A stretch of DNA of 45,126 bases. Origin: CAYNTG01 sp964400105. Lineage in GTDB: Bacteria; UBP14; UBA6098. The position numbers and the translations under genes are program-made. Of this stretch, positions 1-9,400 are shown piece by piece. Position 1 is the stretch's first letter; every line of letters starts with the position of its first letter. Where the stretch lies: assembly GCA_964400105.1 (NCBI GenBank), contig CAYNTG010000010.1:1-45126 (forward strand). Direction: 5' to 3'. The notes under the pieces are model-generated. The model was not told the DNA's origin. It made no database searches and worked only from the letters and a program-made list of their open reading frames with translations.

Positions 1-41
1 CGCGGCGAACAAGTTCGAATCCCTGAACTTCCAATAAAATC

Positions 42-74
42 CAAAAACGGGATAGGCAAATAAATGTCTATCCC
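42..74 (-). terminator. Rho-independent terminator of tRNA-Ser
   Basis: Read on the minus strand, GGGATAG (68-74) pairs with CTATCCC (49-55) around a 12-base loop, followed by a short U tract (A run at 43-47 on the plus strand). It lies just downstream of the minus-strand tRNA-Ser. The stem is only 7 bp, so it is a moderate terminator. Confidence 0.6.
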
Positions 75-85
75 ATCGATATTTT

Positions 86-172
86 CGGAGAGGCCGGGAT
101 TCGAACCCGGGGTCCCTAAAAAGGGACAACGGTTTTCAAGACCGCCCCGTTCAACCACTCCGGCACCTCTCC
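86..172 (-). tRNA. tRNA-Ser(UGA)
   Basis: A full cloverleaf can be drawn on the minus strand. The acceptor GGAGAGG (166-172) pairs with CCTCTCC (87-93), and discriminator G is at 86, as expected for serine tRNA. The anticodon loop CTTGAAA gives anticodon UGA. A long variable arm (GTCCC/GGGAC) and a T arm with GGTTCGAATCC are present. CCA is not encoded: the bases after the discriminator read AAA. Confidence 0.95.
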
Positions 173-179
173 ATATCTT

Positions 180-662
180 TCACGGGAATTGATCGTAATA
201 CTCATTGTCCAGATCGAATTCGCCCGAATAATAATAAGGAATGTCGTTGACTAAGGCCTGATAGTTAATAAGATTTAAACTTGCGTTGTAAAGGCAGTAA
301 TCGATCTCGATATCCTTCTCGATCCCCATCGGCTCGAATCGACGGGTCTCTTCATAGGATTTTATAAATCCGTGATACCAATGATCATAATAAGCAATAC
401 GCGAAACCTCACGGTAGATCGTCATGTTGTCATACTCGATCCGCTCTGAAAAGCTTCTCCAAAAACCGTAATAGTTTTCCGAATGATCGGTAACATAACA
501 ATTCGCGCTTCCGGTCGGTTCCTCCGGCGGTTCGATATGGACATACGGTTGATTGTCGTCGATCTCGAGCCTGACTTCTCCGGGCTGAACCTCCGGCTGT
601 GTTCCGCATGACATTGCAAGAACAACTGCGAAACATAAAATTGTCGAAATAAATCTTCTCAC
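180..662 (-). CDS. Putative lipoprotein, 160 aa
   Basis: I do not recognise a family. The N-terminus is a lipoprotein signal peptide: basic MRR, a hydrophobic stretch, then a lipobox LAMSC with the cysteine at residue 19, so the mature protein should be lipid-anchored. The mature part is acidic and very rich in tyrosine, with many YY and DN pairs. The start is GTG at 660-662, overlapping the TGA of the upstream gene in a GTGA arrangement, which implies translational coupling with the 111-aa gene. The two form a small operon running towards tRNA-Ser. A role in the envelope is inferred only from the signal peptide. Confidence 0.7.
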   Translation of the reverse strand: MRRFISTILCFAVVLAMSCGTQPEVQPGEVRLEIDDNQPYVHIEPPEEPTGSANCYVTDHSENYYGFWRSFSERIEYDNMTIYREVSRIAYYDHWYHGFIKSYEETRRFEPMGIEKDIEIDYCLYNASLNLINYQALVNDIPYYYSGEFDLDNEYYDQFP

Positions 663-994
663 CAGTGTTTTGGCTCTATCGGTTTGTAGTTCTTCGAATA
701 TTTGCCATAATTTACATTCGAACTCGAAATGCCGACGTTCGGCGGATCGGTTTTCAAAGAACTTCGCATGATATCCCCTACATCTTTCGATATAGGTTTG
801 CCGTCGGCGCCTTTTTTCGGGCTTAGTTTCTTGCTTACCAGATAAATCGCAACGGCCACCGCGTAGGGAACATAACGCAACAACCCATTATCCTCTTCCC
901 CATTTTCAGCGGCTGCAAAAAGCGGCAGAACGAACAGTAATATCGAAATCGTGATCAACGATAATCTTGCGGTATTTTTGAAATTTCTTGCCAT
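659..994 (-). CDS. Small exported or membrane protein, 111 aa
   Basis: Unrecognised. Residues 10-29 form a signal peptide or first membrane segment ending in an AAAE-type cleavage region. Residues 39-53 are a second hydrophobic segment, followed by a basic stretch (SKKLSPKKG) and a polar tail. The ATG at 992-994 is preceded by AGAAAGG at a good distance, so the start is well supported. It is the first gene of a two-gene operon with the lipoprotein (180-662), which starts inside its stop codon. It is divergent from the TPR gene across about 130 bp of AT-rich DNA that presumably holds both promoters. Confidence 0.65.
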   Translation of the reverse strand: MARNFKNTARLSLITISILLFVLPLFAAAENGEEDNGLLRYVPYAVAVAIYLVSKKLSPKKGADGKPISKDVGDIMRSSLKTDPPNVGISSSNVNYGKYSKNYKPIEPKHW

Positions 995-1126
995 AATCCA
1001 AGCCTTTCTATTTTTATAATTATATGTTTTAATCGACCATATTTCAATGATAAAAGCCGATTACACGACTTTTAAAATTTGTGTAGCATCTACCTGTTGT
1101 TTCGTTTATACTTTATTTACACATAC

Positions 1127-2053
1127 ATGAAAAACCGTGATCATACTATCGAACTTGAATTGGCTCGCCTCCATATGAACAAAGGCCAGTTCACGGAGGC
1201 TATCGATTACGCCACAACGGCGCTCGATTCATACCCGGATAATAGCGAAGCTCTCGAAATCGTTGGCGTCTGTAAAACAATGCTCGGCGATTACGACACC
1301 GCTCTCGAAATTCTCAAAGATGTTATCAAACTACACGGCCACAGCATCAAAGTCTATGTCTATCTTTCACTTATATATATGAGGCTCGGCGACAGCATAC
1401 GCGCATCGAGCAATTTCCGCCTCGCATGCGAGTTATCCGAAGATATGTCCGAGGTATGGCACTACATGGGTCGCGCCTATTTCGAAGATAAGGCTTACGA
1501 TATGGCTCGCGATTGCTTTGAAAATGCGATTAATATCGACCCCGGAATGCACAGAACATGGGTTTCACTCGGCGTTGTAGCCAAAAAATCCGGCGATATG
1601 GATACGGCGGAGAAATTCTACAACAAGGCAATCGAGATCGAACCGAAAAGCAGCGAGGCATTTTACAATCTCGGCAATCTATACAATTCGAGCAAAAAAC
1701 ACGAAACCGCCGAACAATGTTTCAAAAAAGCATTGCAAATTAATCCTCTCAGATACGATGCATGGAACAACCTCGGTGTCGTCTTGAACAATCTCGGAAA
1801 ACCACAGGAATCCAAACTCGCCTATGTCAAGGCTTTGAAGATAAAACCCCGTTATGGCCATGCGCTTTACAATCTCGCGTGCCTGTGGGCCACACAGAAG
1901 AATCCCCGCAAAGCGGTGTCGGCCCTGCGATTCGCGATAGAGATCGAGCCACGTAGATTGTCTCGCGCTCAAAACGACCCCGACTTTTTCGAGATATTAA
2001 ATGATCGAGTTTTCCGCAATGTTATTCTGGAAAGGGACGACGCTTCGGACTAA
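1127..2053 (+). CDS. Tetratricopeptide repeat protein
   Basis: About seven or eight TPR units fill this 308-aa protein. They are visible as repeated A-x-x-C-F/A-x-x-A-I-x-I-x-P patterns such as ENAINIDPG, NKAIEIEPK, KKALQINPL and VKALKIKPR, spaced 34 residues apart. TPR arrays are protein-protein scaffolds; no catalytic domain is attached. The open frame extends to a TTG at 1079, but the extra 16 residues are hydrophobic and unlike a TPR helix. I prefer ATG 1127, although neither start has a clear ribosome binding site, and a TATACT box at about 1107 could make a very short leader. There is no signal peptide at the preferred start, so it is probably cytoplasmic. Confidence 0.8.
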   Translation: MKNRDHTIELELARLHMNKGQFTEAIDYATTALDSYPDNSEALEIVGVCKTMLGDYDTALEILKDVIKLHGHSIKVYVYLSLIYMRLGDSIRASSNFRLACELSEDMSEVWHYMGRAYFEDKAYDMARDCFENAINIDPGMHRTWVSLGVVAKKSGDMDTAEKFYNKAIEIEPKSSEAFYNLGNLYNSSKKHETAEQCFKKALQINPLRYDAWNNLGVVLNNLGKPQESKLAYVKALKIKPRYGHALYNLACLWATQKNPRKAVSALRFAIEIEPRRLSRAQNDPDFFEILNDRVFRNVILERDDASD

Positions 2054-2055
2054 GG

Positions 2056-3198
2056 CTAATTACCGAAAACGCCGTCTATCGGCGAACCACAGAAACCGCA
2101 GCGCCCGTCGATTATGAAATTCAGCTCGATCGAATATCCAGTTCGGTCGATTATCTTTTCCCCGCAAGACGGACAGTAAGTATCTTCATGTTCTCCGCCG
2201 GCGACGTTCCCGATATAAACGTATCTCATCCCTTCTTCCTTCGCGATTTTATAGGCCATTTCCAGCGTCGAGCCGGGAGTCGATGGCCGGTCGGTCAGCT
2301 TGTAATTCGGATGAAATCGTGAAAAGTGAAGCGGCACAGACGTTCCAATAGAGTCGGCGAGCCATCTGCACAGCCTCCGGATATCGTCGGGATCGTCGTT
2401 CGCTTCCGGGATTATGAGATTTGTCACCTCGATCCAAACCCCCTCCTCGGCCAATATCTTAAGCGTTTGCATCACAGGCTCTTTGGTTGCCTTGAGATAA
2501 TCCCGATAAAATTCGTCCGACCACCCTTTGAAGTCGATATTGGCCGCATCGAGGAACTTGCAAAGCTCACGAAGCGGCTCCTCGTTTATATATCCGCATG
2601 AGATAAGCAGATTGTGGATTCCCGCCTCGCGCGCAAGTTTCGCGGTTTCCAGCATATACTCGTAAAAGACCGTCGGCTCGGAGTATGTGTATGCTATGGC
2701 GGTCGCGCCATTTTTCCGTGCCATCGAGACCAGTTCCTCCGGCGTGACGTTTCGCGCGCGCGTGTCCTCCGGCAGCGTCTGCGAAAGCGACCAGTTCTGG
2801 CAGAAATTGCAGCTGAGATTGCACCCGACCGTTGCAACGGAAAGCGCCTTAGCGGTCGGCGTGAAATGGAAAAGCGGTTTTTTCTCGATCGGGTCGAGGT
2901 TGATTGTCGCGGGCCTAGCGAATGTCAATGCCCGAAGCGTGTCGTTCACTACGGCTCGAACGCCGCATATCCCGCGCTCGCCCTCCACAAGGACGCAATT
3001 GAACGGACATAGCCCGCATCGGACGCCGCCGTCGTCGAGATGCTCCTGCCACATCGCCACATGCATGGAAAGACCCCATTCTTGCACCTTTTCCTCGGTG
3101 ATCTCCGGCGATTTTTCGAGGAAATCCAACATCGATCCGGTAGATACCGTTATTAGAAAGAGTATCGCTGGCAATATATATCTCAAAATCTTTCCCAT
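2056..3198 (-). CDS. amrS: AmmeMemoRadiSam-type radical SAM protein AmrS, membrane-anchored
   Basis: This is a radical SAM enzyme of the AmrS (PflA-like) family. The CNLSCNFC motif supplies the CxxxCxxC ligands of the [4Fe-4S]-SAM cluster. Upstream is the family-typical cysteine region CGLCPFNC...GICGVR, and near the C-terminus is a zinc-ribbon-like CPSCG...CGFCG. The substrate of AmrS is unknown; homologues usually sit beside AmmeMemo proteins A and B, which are absent here. The open frame reaches 3294, but ATG 3198 begins MGKILRYILPAILFLI, a clear membrane or signal segment. A later Met at 3132 would remove it. A TATACT box lies just upstream of 3198. The N-terminal hydrophobic segment is unusual for the family. 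Confidence 0.85.
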   Translation of the reverse strand: MGKILRYILPAILFLITVSTGSMLDFLEKSPEITEEKVQEWGLSMHVAMWQEHLDDGGVRCGLCPFNCVLVEGERGICGVRAVVNDTLRALTFARPATINLDPIEKKPLFHFTPTAKALSVATVGCNLSCNFCQNWSLSQTLPEDTRARNVTPEELVSMARKNGATAIAYTYSEPTVFYEYMLETAKLAREAGIHNLLISCGYINEEPLRELCKFLDAANIDFKGWSDEFYRDYLKATKEPVMQTLKILAEEGVWIEVTNLIIPEANDDPDDIRRLCRWLADSIGTSVPLHFSRFHPNYKLTDRPSTPGSTLEMAYKIAKEEGMRYVYIGNVAGGEHEDTYCPSCGEKIIDRTGYSIELNFIIDGRCGFCGSPIDGVFGN

Positions 3199-3471
3199 TT
3201 CGCTAAAAGTATAGCAAAAAGCGCCATCGATAACAAGCCAATTACGGCGTAATCGTTTCTTCCACGCTGCCGCTAAATTGGAAATAGACCTCATATTGAA
3301 GACGAAGCGTTTTCGATCCCGGTTCCCTTATCAGACAAATTCGTTATAAAAAAACCTGGTTATTGCTTTCGTTCCGGCACCGATTATGTCGAGGTGCCAT
3401 TGACCTATAGGCTTATGAGCAAGTAACAAAGAGCGAATCGGCATCACGAAAATAAGTGACGCAATTTAGCT

Positions 3472-5667
3472 TCAAAACAGCTTTCCGCCGCCGCCGCCGT
3501 CTCGAATCTCCGCCCGAATGCGGCCACGGAGATCGGTATATCGACTGTTCGTATCCGCCCGACGGACGGCGATGGCCAGCGCCGATGCCTCACCGACGAT
3601 AACGCAAAGCTGTTTTGCGCGGGTAATCGCGGTATATAGCAGGTTTCTATTCAGCAAAATAAAATGCTCTTTGTAAATTGGAATAATTACGCACGGAATC
3701 TCTCCGCCCTGCGATTTGTGCGCGGTAATCGCGTATGCCAAAGCGAGATCCGATGCGGCTTCGTGGTCATAGACGAGCCTCTGCCCAAAATCGACTACGA
3801 GCCGGCCTTTTTCCTTGTCGCCGGAGATCACGATGCCTATGTCGCCGTTGAATACGTTGAGATCGTAGTTATTCCGCGTCTGCATCACCTTATCGCCCGG
3901 TCGAAAAAGCGTGCCGGGGATCGGATCGCCCGGATTGATCGTGTCCCGTAGCCTTTCGTTGATCGCGTTCGCGCCGCAGATTCCCTTATACATCGGAACG
4001 ACGATCTGGATATCGCGCGTTCTGTCGAAGCCGTATTTTTGCGGTAATCTTTTCGCGGCAAGTTCGACGATAAGCTCCAGTCCGGCCTCTCGATCCTCTT
4101 CGGAGATAAAGAAAAAATCGCTGCGCGGGTCGTTCTTGAGCCTCGGCATCCGGCCGTGGATGATATTATAGGACTCGCTAACGATCCTGCTTTCCGCCGC
4201 CTGCCGATGGATGTGTTCGAGCCTCACGGTCGGGACGGCTCCGCTTTCGATGATATCGGAGAGAACCTGCCCAGGCCCGACGCTCGGAAGCTGGTCTCTA
4301 TCTCCGACGACGACGACTTTGGTTCCCAATCGAACCGCAGAGATAAGCACGGAAAAAAGCTCGATATCGACCATGCTCGCCTCATCGATTATCAGGATAT
4401 CGGTATGTATAGGTCTCGAATAGCTTCGCCCGAATCCCTCGTGCGGCTTATATTCGAGGAGGCGGTGTATCGTCGAGGCGGTTTTTCCGGTTACCGCCGA
4501 AAGCCGATTCGCCGCCCTTCCGGTTGGTGCGCAAAGGCTTACGCGAAGATCGTTTTCGCCTGCGATCTTCACTATCGAATCGATTATCGTTGTCTTGCCG
4601 GTGCCAGGACCGCCGGTAATCACGATGAAGGCATTCCCGCCGAGCGCCATATGGACGGCGGCTCGCTGCTCCTCCGTGTGGATTATACCGGAGGCCTTTC
4701 CGATTTTTTCCAATCCGTTTTCGATCCTGGATTTATCGATCCTCGCCACGGTCGATCCCATCAGTTCGGCCACGATCTTCGCCGATTGCGATTCCGCCGC
4801 GAACAGGTTCGCCGGATAAATCCCTCTCGATGTAGCGACGGCACTCCCATTATCGATCAAATCGTCGAGGCCGCGCTCGATAGGCTCATTGCCGATATTC
4901 AATATCTTCCCCGCCATTTCGATGAGCTTATCCCTCTGGACAAAACAATTGCCCTCGCCGGAGGCCTTTTTCATCGTGTATATTAATCCGGCCTTGATCC
5001 TCGAAATTGATTCCGGCGGTACGCGCATCTTTCTGGCCAGTCGATCCGCGATAACGAACCCGATCCCGCGAATATCCTCGGTTAGTCGGTATGGGTCGCG
5101 TTTCAGGAAATCCAGCGCGGCATCGCCATATCTTTTGTAGATGGATCTAATCCGCGCCGAACCGATTCCGTAATCGAGCAAGAGCAGCGAAAGCTCTCTC
5201 AAAGCTCGCTCCTGACGGTTCTCGGCTACAACCGCCTTTACGATAGCATCCGCCCTTTTCCGCCCGATCCCCGCAACCTCCAAAAGCCTCGAAGGTTCCT
5301 CGCGGATTATCTCGAGAACATCCTTACCGAACCTATCGACCAGTTTTTTTGCATATGCTTCCCCGATGCCATTGACAAGCTCGCTCGAAAGGTATCTTTG
5401 CAGCGAGACCAGGTTGTCCGGTTCCCTTATGGAGAATTCCTCGACCACAAATTGCTCGCCCCAGTTCGAGTCGAATTTCCATCTTCCGCGAAGCTCGATC
5501 GCCTCTCCTGGATGGCGACGGTCGAGGTTCCCGACCGCCGTAACCATCTTTCCGCCTGGTGTCCGCAAACGGAGGACGCAATATCCGCTGTCGTGGTTTC
5601 GGAAAACGACCCGCTCGACGGTGCCGGTCAATGTATCGTTGGCGCTATTTTCCATTTTGTTTTTCAT
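3472..5667 (-). CDS. recD2: RecD2-type ATP-dependent DNA helicase (RecD/TraA family)
   Basis: This 731-aa superfamily 1B 5'-3' helicase is of the RecD2 type, found in bacteria with or without RecBC. It has an N-terminal OB-like domain, then helix-hairpin-helix motifs (VAGIGRKRAD, RGIGFVIADRL). The ATPase core has Walker A GGPGTGKTT at about residue 350, Walker B LIIDEASMVD and motif III GDRDQLPSVGPG. The C-terminal motifs are AITAHKSQGGE and YTAITRAKQ. Length matches the family (about 720-820). The start ATG at 5665-5667 could also be the Met four residues later. It is divergent from gyrA. The likely role is DNA repair and resolution of stalled replication intermediates. Confidence 0.95.
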   Translation of the reverse strand: MKNKMENSANDTLTGTVERVVFRNHDSGYCVLRLRTPGGKMVTAVGNLDRRHPGEAIELRGRWKFDSNWGEQFVVEEFSIREPDNLVSLQRYLSSELVNGIGEAYAKKLVDRFGKDVLEIIREEPSRLLEVAGIGRKRADAIVKAVVAENRQERALRELSLLLLDYGIGSARIRSIYKRYGDAALDFLKRDPYRLTEDIRGIGFVIADRLARKMRVPPESISRIKAGLIYTMKKASGEGNCFVQRDKLIEMAGKILNIGNEPIERGLDDLIDNGSAVATSRGIYPANLFAAESQSAKIVAELMGSTVARIDKSRIENGLEKIGKASGIIHTEEQRAAVHMALGGNAFIVITGGPGTGKTTIIDSIVKIAGENDLRVSLCAPTGRAANRLSAVTGKTASTIHRLLEYKPHEGFGRSYSRPIHTDILIIDEASMVDIELFSVLISAVRLGTKVVVVGDRDQLPSVGPGQVLSDIIESGAVPTVRLEHIHRQAAESRIVSESYNIIHGRMPRLKNDPRSDFFFISEEDREAGLELIVELAAKRLPQKYGFDRTRDIQIVVPMYKGICGANAINERLRDTINPGDPIPGTLFRPGDKVMQTRNNYDLNVFNGDIGIVISGDKEKGRLVVDFGQRLVYDHEAASDLALAYAITAHKSQGGEIPCVIIPIYKEHFILLNRNLLYTAITRAKQLCVIVGEASALAIAVRRADTNSRYTDLRGRIRAEIRDGGGGGKLF

Positions 5668-5831
5668 CGTGATTATCTTAGAAGAGGATAAACTATCTCA
5701 TCGAATATGTCAAAAGGAAATCGGCCGCCGCGAAGAATGCCATTTTCGGAACCGCATAAATAATGGGTTCTACCGACGTTCCGTTCCGTCGAAAATTGGC
5801 TTGAAATCCATATTTTAACAGCATTTAACCT

Positions 5832-5860
5832 TTGACAAAATGCCTTTGCCGGATTATATT
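5832..5860 (+). promoter_or_regulatory. Sigma-70-type promoter of gyrA
   Basis: TTGACA at 5832-5837 and TATATT at 5855-5860 are separated by exactly 17 bp, about 70 bp before the gyrA start. The -35 box is perfect and the -10 box has one mismatch. Confidence 0.8.
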
Positions 5861-5929
5861 TAATAAATTGTTTTTCTACTTAATTTCCGCGCCGCAAAAT
5901 GGCTAAAAATAACCAATTGAAGGGTTGCT

Positions 5930-8413
5930 ATGGATACGGAACACCTCGGCGAAGTACGTCCCGTCGATATCGAAGACGAGATGAAGCGAAGCTACATCGA
6001 TTATGCCATGAGCACGATAATAAGTCGCGCCCTGCCGAACGTATGCGATGGGTTGAAACCTGTTCACAGGCGATGCCTTTATGCCATGTTCGACATGGGT
6101 GTCCTGCATAACCGTGCGCATGTCAAATCCGCGCGCGTCGTCGGCGAGGTTATGGGTAAATACCATCCGCATTCCGATACCGCAATCTACGACACCATCG
6201 TCCGGCTTGCGCAGGATTTTAGGATGCGCTACACACTTGTCGAAGGCCAGGGGAACTTCGGCTCTGTCGATGGCGATCCTCCCGCTGCATCTCGATATAC
6301 CGAGGTGCGGATGGAAATGCTCGCCGAGGAGCTTCTCGAGGACATCCACAAAGATACGGTCGATTTCATTCCAAACTATGACAATTCCCTCGTCGAGCCG
6401 ACCCTTTTGCCGGCGAGATTCCCAAATTTCCTCGTCAACGGAAGCTCCGGAATCGCGGTCGGTATGGCCACCAATGTTCCGCCGCACAACCTCTGCGAGG
6501 TCTGCGACGCGATCATCCATCTTATCGACCATCAAGATGCGACGATCAACGATCTTATCGAGTTTGTCCACGGACCGGATTTTCCAACCGGCGGGATGAT
6601 TCTCGGCACCAGGGGAATTAAGAATGCATACAGAACAGGTCGCGGAACGATTACCGTGCGTGCTCGCGCATTTATCGAACCACTTGCCAAGGGAAACAAA
6701 GAAGCAATTATCATCAATGAGATCCCTTATCAGGTGAATAAATCGAAACTTATCCAGCATATCGCCGATCTGGTCAAGAACAAAAGGATAACCTCCATCG
6801 CCGATATTCGTGACGAATCCGACCGAATGGGGATGCGGATATATATCGAGCTAAAACGCGGCGAAAATTCGCAGGTAGCTTTAAATAAGCTTTTCAATCT
6901 CACGCGCCTTACGGAAAACTTCGGTATTATTATGCTCGCCATATATAATGGCGAACCGAAGGAGATGAACCTTCGCGAGGTGCTCAGGGCTTATATCGAA
7001 CACCGCCGACAGGTGATAATCCGCCGGACGCTTTTCGATCTCAAGAAAGCCAAAGAGCGTGCACATATCCTCGAGGGTCTGGTTATCGCCCTGCAAAATA
7101 TCGATCTGGTCGTGAAGATTATCAAGGAATCCCGGACGACCGCCGAAGCATCGGTTGCACTGCAGAAAAAACTCGAATTATCGGAGATACAGACGAAAGC
7201 CATCCTCGATATGCGCCTTTCGAGGTTGACCGGTCTCGAAAGGGATAAAATCATCTCGGAGCTAGAAGATATATTGAAGCTAATCAAGTTCCTTAGCGAC
7301 ATACTCGAAGACGAATTTAAGGTTCTGAAAATAATCAAGGACGACCTTCTCGATATAAAGAAAAAATACGGAGATAAAAGACGCACGCAGATAATTCCGC
7401 AATACGAGGAACTCTCCGCCGAGGATATGATCGTCGATGAGGAGGTCGTTGTCGGAGTTACACACCGAGGCTATATCAAGCGGACGCCGACGAGTGTATA
7501 TCGGCAACAACATCGTGGTGGGAGAGGCATCAATGCGATGTCCACCCGCGATGAAGACTTCGTCGAGAACCTTTTCACCGTAACATGTCACGACATAATC
7601 CTGATCTTCACTACCGGCGGAAAGGTCTATTCCTTGAAGGTCTATGAGATTCCAGAATTTTCGAGAACCGCTCGCGGAATGGCCATCGTCAATCTGATCG
7701 GAATCTCCGGTGGCGACCGCGTCGCGAGCTGCTGCCGCATACGCGATTTCGAGGAGGACAAGGATATTATATTCGTAACCGCGAAGGGAAAGGTTAAACG
7801 AACATCGCTCAAGCAATACATCAACGCGAGAAAGAACGGCGTCATCGCGATAAATATCACGAAGGGGGACCGACTGATTTCTGCGAGGCTCGTCGAGGAG
7901 CCGAATCAGGAGATACTGCTCTTTACGCGTAATGGTATGAGCATCCGATTCGACGTCGATGAGGTTCGCCAGATGGGACGCGCAGCCCAGGGCGTAAAGG
8001 GCATTAAGTTGCGCGGTAACGACGTGATAGTCTCTATGATAGCCATGAACGGCGACGCCGATATTCTCACCGCCACAGAGAAGGGATATAGCAAGCGATC
8101 ACGACCGGATGAATACCGTCCGCAGCACCGGGGCGGTTATGGGATCATCGGGCATAATGTTACCAAAAAAACCGGTCTTGTTGTCGCCGCTCTTCAGGTT
8201 GTCGAGGAGGATGAGATTATCGTCATTTCATCGGAGGGCATTCTTCTAAGAACAAATGTCTCGACCATCAACCAATATCATCGGTCTTCGCAGGGAGTAA
8301 AGCTTATGCGTATCCCTGCTGGCCACGCCATATCCGGGATTGCATCAGTCGTCGAGAACGAGGATGAGGAGTTATCGAGCGACGAGAGCGAGCAAAAGGA
8401 ACTCGATATCTGA
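5930..8413 (+). CDS. gyrA: DNA gyrase subunit A
   Basis: Breakage-reunion subunit of gyrase, 827 aa, which introduces negative supercoils together with GyrB. The N-terminal domain carries the active-site tyrosine in SRYTE (about residue 123) and the conserved IDYAMSTIISRALP start. A coiled-coil dimer gate follows, then a C-terminal beta-pinwheel. The GyrA box appears as QHRGGRG at about residue 527, close to the canonical QRRGGKG, which supports gyrase rather than topoisomerase IV ParC. Repeated RGGxGI/QGVKxMR pinwheel signatures recur (PQHRGGYG, SSQGVKLM). The tail is acidic (EDEELSSDESE). AAGGG precedes ATG 5930 at good spacing. gyrB is not in the window. Confidence 0.97.
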   Translation: MDTEHLGEVRPVDIEDEMKRSYIDYAMSTIISRALPNVCDGLKPVHRRCLYAMFDMGVLHNRAHVKSARVVGEVMGKYHPHSDTAIYDTIVRLAQDFRMRYTLVEGQGNFGSVDGDPPAASRYTEVRMEMLAEELLEDIHKDTVDFIPNYDNSLVEPTLLPARFPNFLVNGSSGIAVGMATNVPPHNLCEVCDAIIHLIDHQDATINDLIEFVHGPDFPTGGMILGTRGIKNAYRTGRGTITVRARAFIEPLAKGNKEAIIINEIPYQVNKSKLIQHIADLVKNKRITSIADIRDESDRMGMRIYIELKRGENSQVALNKLFNLTRLTENFGIIMLAIYNGEPKEMNLREVLRAYIEHRRQVIIRRTLFDLKKAKERAHILEGLVIALQNIDLVVKIIKESRTTAEASVALQKKLELSEIQTKAILDMRLSRLTGLERDKIISELEDILKLIKFLSDILEDEFKVLKIIKDDLLDIKKKYGDKRRTQIIPQYEELSAEDMIVDEEVVVGVTHRGYIKRTPTSVYRQQHRGGRGINAMSTRDEDFVENLFTVTCHDIILIFTTGGKVYSLKVYEIPEFSRTARGMAIVNLIGISGGDRVASCCRIRDFEEDKDIIFVTAKGKVKRTSLKQYINARKNGVIAINITKGDRLISARLVEEPNQEILLFTRNGMSIRFDVDEVRQMGRAAQGVKGIKLRGNDVIVSMIAMNGDADILTATEKGYSKRSRPDEYRPQHRGGYGIIGHNVTKKTGLVVAALQVVEEDEIIVISSEGILLRTNVSTINQYHRSSQGVKLMRIPAGHAISGIASVVENEDEELSSDESEQKELDI

Positions 8414-8425
8414 GGACCGGATGCC

Positions 8426-9190
8426 TTATGACGAGAAATCCCTTATGAGATATTGATCTCCCACCAGGATATCGATTCTCTGCGAGTCATCTTCGATAGC
8501 TTTCAAGGCGTTTTCGTGAGCGAGTTTTGGAAGGTTGTTTGACCGGGATAGGTGCACCAGAAAAAGCGATTTTAGATTCGACCTATCCATACTACTCAGG
8601 AGTTTCGCGGCATCGATGTTTGAAAGATGGCCTGTGTCTCCGGCGACGCGATTTTTAAGGAATCGAGGGTAAAGCCCGTTTTCGAGCATGGAACAGTCGT
8701 GATTGAACTCGAGCATCAGGACGCTCGCATTCTGCGCCATTTCCGCGATCTTTTCGGTGACAATTCCGGTATCTGTCGCGATAACGACATTCCCCTCGTC
8801 GGATAGGATGGAAAAACCCACCGGGTCGGCGGCATCGTGCGATACCGGGAATGGATGAATATCGATATTGCCGATGGAGAATAGTTCGTCCGTATCGAAT
8901 AGACGAACATCGACGTTTTTATGGCTTTGTTTGGACGCCGAATAGGTCTCTGGATTGATATAAACCGGAACACCGAGACGCCTCGCGAGCACGAAAGCTC
9001 CGTTTATGTGGTCGGAATGTTCGTGGGTTATCAGAATAGCATCGATTACATTTGGCTGAATACCGCTCTCGCCGAGATTACTAACGGCTTTCGACGCGGA
9101 TATTCCACAATCGACGATGATATTCGTGTTCGCGGTGGATACGAAGGAGCAGTTGCCCAACGATCCGCTCGCCAGGGAGAGAACACGCAT
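8426..9190 (-). CDS. MBL-fold metallohydrolase (YycJ/WalJ-like)
   Basis: Metallo-beta-lactamase-fold protein, 254 aa. The metal ligands are in THEHSDH (HxHxDH), with a later conserved ATDTG and a C-terminal region containing GDTGHLSN and FLVHLSRSN. The opening RVLSLASGSLGNC is typical of the YycJ/WalJ group, proposed to be exonuclease-like, although the substrate here is unknown. The frame is open to a TTG six bases upstream, but ATG 9190 has GAAGG six bases before it and is the better start. It runs convergently with gyrA, with only 12 bp between stops, so transcription from the two genes must meet there. Confidence 0.88.
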   Translation of the reverse strand: MRVLSLASGSLGNCSFVSTANTNIIVDCGISASKAVSNLGESGIQPNVIDAILITHEHSDHINGAFVLARRLGVPVYINPETYSASKQSHKNVDVRLFDTDELFSIGNIDIHPFPVSHDAADPVGFSILSDEGNVVIATDTGIVTEKIAEMAQNASVLMLEFNHDCSMLENGLYPRFLKNRVAGDTGHLSNIDAAKLLSSMDRSNLKSLFLVHLSRSNNLPKLAHENALKAIEDDSQRIDILVGDQYLIRDFSS

Positions 9191-9224
9191 TTTCAACCTT
9201 CAAAGAAAAATTTATGTGCCTTAT

Positions 9225-9253
9225 AGTATAATTGGATTTTGAGTTTTTTGCAA
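9225..9253 (-). promoter_or_regulatory. Probable promoter of the MBL hydrolase gene
   Basis: On the minus strand, TTGCAA (9248-9253) and TATACT (9225-9230) are spaced by 17 bp, about 35 bp upstream of ATG 9190. Confidence 0.6.
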
Positions 9254-9400
9254 GAAATTTGTTGAATAATATTGTCGAGTAAATGAAGATAGTATCTATC
9301 TGGTTAATATCGAAGGCTGGTTTCTTGAAAATCTACTTTCGTTGAAAAGGATACAGGTTATTGCTTGACGATTGGTAATCGGAACGTTAAATTTCATGTT

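Noticed and set aside
1..45. GTTCGAATCC near the window start as the T arm of another tRNA
   Set aside because: The flanking bases do not pair as a T stem or acceptor; AAGTTC/GAACTT forms only a short unrelated hairpin.
3376..3398. GGCACC/GGTGCC inverted repeat between amrS and recD2
   Set aside because: Six-bp arms, an 11-base loop and no U tract or association with a start; not distinguishable from chance.
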